From positions 1 to 6,864 of the forward strand of contig JAJYAS010000160.1 in NCBI GenBank assembly GCA_021779415.1: a stretch of 6,864 nt of DNA. Direction: 5' to 3'. The DNA comes from Bacillota bacterium (GTDB lineage Bacteria; Bacillota_B; Desulfitobacteriia; Desulfitobacteriales; Desulfitobacteriaceae). Positions 4,705 to 6,864 of the stretch are shown here, one piece after another (the first letter of the stretch is position 1; each line of letters starts with the position of its first letter). The notes beneath the pieces are model-generated. The model was given only the letters and a program-made list of their open reading frames with translations, had not been told where the DNA came from and made no database searches. The position numbers were made by a program, and so were the translations under genes.

Positions 4705-5508
4705 GTGAACGATACCATACAGAGTGTTAATCCATCGAATGACAATTTACTCATCGGAGGGGTGAATTTACACAGCCGACTGTTCGTTGGAACCGGTAAA
4801 TTTTCGTCTCATGAAATAGTGCCTAAGGTGCTGGAAGCAAGTGACAGCCAAGTGGTAACCATGGCTTTGCGCCGGGTCGATTGGAAAAACCCTCAAGAGA
4901 ATATTCTCAACTACCTGCCACAAAACACCATTTTGTTGCCCAACACCTCCGGTGCGCGCACAGCTGAAGAAGCCGTGCGTATCGCTCGCTTAGCTCAGGC
5001 GGCCGGCTGCGGAAACTGGGTAAAAATCGAGGTTGTACAGGATCAGCGTTACCTCTTGCCGGATAATTGGGAAACGCTACGGGCCACGGAACAACTTGTC
5101 AAGGAAGGTTTTGTGGTACTGCCTTACATGTGTCCAGATCTGGGTGCCGCTAGGCGCCTACAGGATGCGGGGGCGGCAGCCATCATGCCCCTAGGAGCTC
5201 CTATTGGTAGCAACAGAGGCTTACAAACCAAAGAACTCATCCGGATTTTGATCGAGGAAATTTCCCTACCGATCATTGTCGATGCAGGCATCGGTCGACC
5301 CTCCGAGGCAGCCGAAGCCATGGAAATGGGGGCAGCCGCAGTGCTTGTGAACACGGCTATTGCCACAGCAAGTGATCCTGTGTTCATGGCTCAGGCCTTC
5401 CGCTTTGCCGTAGGTGCAGGACGTCTGGGCTATTTAGCGGGACCGGGGGAACGACGGAACGAAGCCGTGGCTTCCTCCCCCTTAACCAGTTTTTTGCAGG
5501 AGGGTTAA
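4705..5508 (+). CDS. thiG: Thiazole synthase ThiG
   Basis: ThiG condenses 1-deoxy-D-xylulose 5-phosphate, dehydroglycine and ThiS thiocarboxylate into the thiazole phosphate ring. With a start at GTG 4705 the TIM-barrel protein has 267 residues. Motifs seen are LFVGTGKF at 26-33, TMALRRV at 52-58, [16 protein letters not shown] at 77-92, and WVKIEV at 105-110, whose Lys107 is the expected Schiff-base lysine. Further motifs are [12 protein letters not shown] at 161-172, [17 protein letters not shown] at 193-209, and VNTAIATA at 215-222. The frame also contains a GTG at 4693 overlapping the thiS stop, but the GGAGGT Shine-Dalgarno at 4689-4694 would then cover the start codon. It sits ten bases before 4705, so I prefer the latter. 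Co-transcribed with thiS and thiH. Confidence 0.97.
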   Translation: MNDTIQSVNPSNDNLLIGGVNLHSRLFVGTGKFSSHEIVPKVLEASDSQVVTMALRRVDWKNPQENILNYLPQNTILLPNTSGARTAEEAVRIARLAQAAGCGNWVKIEVVQDQRYLLPDNWETLRATEQLVKEGFVVLPYMCPDLGAARRLQDAGAAAIMPLGAPIGSNRGLQTKELIRILIEEISLPIIVDAGIGRPSEAAEAMEMGAAAVLVNTAIATASDPVFMAQAFRFAVGAGRLGYLAGPGERRNEAVASSPLTSFLQEG

Positions 5509-5511
5509 CGG

Positions 5512-6642
5512 ATGTTTTACGAACAAGTCGCAGAATGGCAACCAAGGCTCACCGAGTCGGATTGGGCAAGTTTTGGCGGCGCCGATGTCGAACGAGTGTT
5601 AGCTAGAGAAACTCTTCGCCCTCAGGATTTAATGGTCTTGCTTTCCCCAGCAGCCCTATCCTACTTGGAACCCATGGCCAAAAAGGCTCAGGCTTTAACC
5701 ATCCGCAATTTTGGTCACACGATGGGTTTGTTTACTCCTCTGTATCTCGCAAATTTTTGCAGTAACCAATGCGTCTATTGTAGTTTCCACGCTGGCAATA
5801 AGATTGAACGCTGCAAGCTAACCGTCGAACAGGCCATTGAAGAAGGGAAAGCCATCTCGTCGACTGGACTGCAGCATTTGCTGCTCTTAACCGGAGAATC
5901 TCGCACCCAAAGCGGACCCGCTTACATGGAAGAATGCGTCCATGCTTTGCGTCCCATGTTTGCTTCTCTGGGGCTGGAAGTTTATCCCCTATCCACTGAG
6001 GAATACCGGCGTTTATTTGAGGTAGGGATTGATTCTGTCACGCTCTTTCAAGAAACCTACGATGAAATCACCTATGCGGAAGTACACCCCGCCGGGCCCA
6101 AGCGGGATTATCACTACCGCTTGGAGGCACCCGACCGAGCGTGTGAAGCCGGAATCTCTGCGGTAAACATTGGAGCACTCTTGGGTCTCTCAGACTGGCG
6201 ACGGGATGCATTTTATTCGGCTCTCCATGCTGATTACTTGCAAAGGACGTATCCCGGGGTTGAAGTCGCGCTCTCTGTGCCGCGCCTCAGACCCTACGCG
6301 GGCAGTTTTCACTCCTCTGCTGCACCCGTTACGGATGCTCTCTTCGTCCAAATTATCTTGGCTTACCGGCTATTTCTACCCCGGGCTGGCCTTACTTTGT
6401 CCACTCGGGAAAGTCTGAAAATGCGCGAAAATCTGCTCCCCCTCGGAATTACTCGAATGTCAGCCGGCGCTCTCACTTCGGTTGGTGGTTATAGTGATAC
6501 AGACAACGTTGGTAGCGCCCAATTTGAAATTGCCGACGAGCGATCCGTCCCTGAAGTGGTACGCATGATCCGAGACAAAGGCTATCTGCCCTCTTTTTGT
6601 GACTGGATTAATATGCGGAAAAAGGATGTCGTCGGACTATGA
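5512..6642 (+). CDS. thiH: 2-iminoacetate synthase ThiH (radical SAM tyrosine lyase)
   Basis: ThiH cleaves tyrosine to p-cresol and dehydroglycine (2-iminoacetate), the oxygen-independent source of the glycine-derived part of the thiazole. It thus replaces the oxygen-requiring glycine oxidase ThiO and fits an anaerobe. The 376-residue protein has the radical SAM cluster motif CSNQCVYC at 83-90 (Cys83, Cys87, Cys90), preceded by TPLYLANF. It also has the family's LLLLTGESR stretch around 120-128 and the C-terminal SAGALTSVGGYSD region near 316-328. The ATG has AGGAGGG (5498-5504) seven bases upstream, within the end of thiG, and starts 3 bp after the thiG stop. Its TGA stop overlaps the thiF start as ATGA, indicating coupled translation. 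Confidence 0.97.
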   Translation: MFYEQVAEWQPRLTESDWASFGGADVERVLARETLRPQDLMVLLSPAALSYLEPMAKKAQALTIRNFGHTMGLFTPLYLANFCSNQCVYCSFHAGNKIERCKLTVEQAIEEGKAISSTGLQHLLLLTGESRTQSGPAYMEECVHALRPMFASLGLEVYPLSTEEYRRLFEVGIDSVTLFQETYDEITYAEVHPAGPKRDYHYRLEAPDRACEAGISAVNIGALLGLSDWRRDAFYSALHADYLQRTYPGVEVALSVPRLRPYAGSFHSSAAPVTDALFVQIILAYRLFLPRAGLTLSTRESLKMRENLLPLGITRMSAGALTSVGGYSDTDNVGSAQFEIADERSVPEVVRMIRDKGYLPSFCDWINMRKKDVVGL

Positions 6643-6864
6643 ATCCTTTAATGACCGGATTGGCCGAGACATTCCCTCCAGAACAATTAGCTAAAGTCCA
6701 ACAAACACCCGTAGGAATCGCCGGTTTAGGGGGCTTGGGCTCCAATGTCGCTTGGCACTTAGTGCGCAGTGGGTTCTCACACCTCGTTTTGGCTGATTTC
6801 GACCGTGTGGAGGCGAGTAATCTGAATCGACAGGTCTATTTCCCAGATCAGTTAGGGCTCTTGA
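6639..6864 (+). CDS. thiF: ThiF-family sulfur-carrier adenylyltransferase, partial (5' part)
   Basis: Only the first 75 codons are in the window. ThiF is an E1-like enzyme that adenylylates the C-terminal glycine of ThiS with ATP, preparing it for sulfur transfer. The nucleotide-binding glycine loop GLGGLGSNVAWHL is at 29-41. The DFDRVEASNLNRQ motif is at 53-65, with the acidic residues after the second Rossmann strand and the conserved NLNRQ. The short N-terminus before the glycine loop resembles the shorter ThiF type found in clostridia (thiF family 2) more than the E. coli form, but the rest is missing. The ATG overlaps the thiH stop (ATGA). The reading frame is open to the end of the window. 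Confidence 0.92.
   Translation, partial: MNPLMTGLAETFPPEQLAKVQQTPVGIAGLGGLGSNVAWHLVRSGFSHLVLADFDRVEASNLNRQVYFPDQLGLL

Overview
The window looks like chromosome from an anaerobic, spore-former-type Firmicute of the Desulfitobacterium/Desulfosporosinus (Peptococcaceae) kind. This is inferred from strong AGGAGG-type ribosome binding sites, GTG and TTG starts, moderate G+C, attenuation-type riboswitches, an anaerobic thiamine route (ThiGH rather than glycine oxidase) and molybdenum-cofactor genes next to fdhD. No rRNA, tRNA, mobile element or CRISPR was seen.

Layout. Positions 15-2014, minus strand: moaA-moaC-MOSC, a molybdenum cofactor (Moco) operon. It is preceded at about 2052-2205 by a structured leader that I read as a Moco riboswitch ending in an intrinsic terminator. 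Positions 2380-3165, plus strand: fdhD, the sulfurtransferase that activates formate dehydrogenase. It converges on, and overlaps by 11 bp, a minus-strand pair at 3155-4007: mobA (Moco guanylyltransferase) and, upstream of it, a small glutaredoxin-like gene. Positions 4179-4410, plus strand: a good promoter, a TPP riboswitch and a terminator. Positions 4500 to the end: thiS-thiG-thiH-thiF, which makes the thiazole half of thiamine; thiF runs off the window.

The main discovery is the glutaredoxin-like gene. Conventional ORF calling gives only a 62-codon fragment starting at an internal GTG. The frame extends upstream through one in-frame UGA to an ATG with a good ribosome binding site. The UGA falls exactly where the first redox cysteine of a CxxC motif should be (U-P-H-C), and a stem-loop with a G-containing apical loop follows at the distance expected of a bacterial SECIS. 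The gene therefore appears to encode a 79-residue selenoprotein co-transcribed with mobA.

How the parts fit. moaA and moaC start Moco synthesis from GTP, mobA adds the nucleotide to give the bis-MGD form, and fdhD installs the sulfido ligand needed by formate dehydrogenases, which in such organisms are commonly selenoproteins. A selenocysteine-containing redoxin in the middle of this set fits a selenium-using, Moco-using metabolism, but its partner is unknown. The thiamine operon is a functionally separate unit, controlled by TPP.
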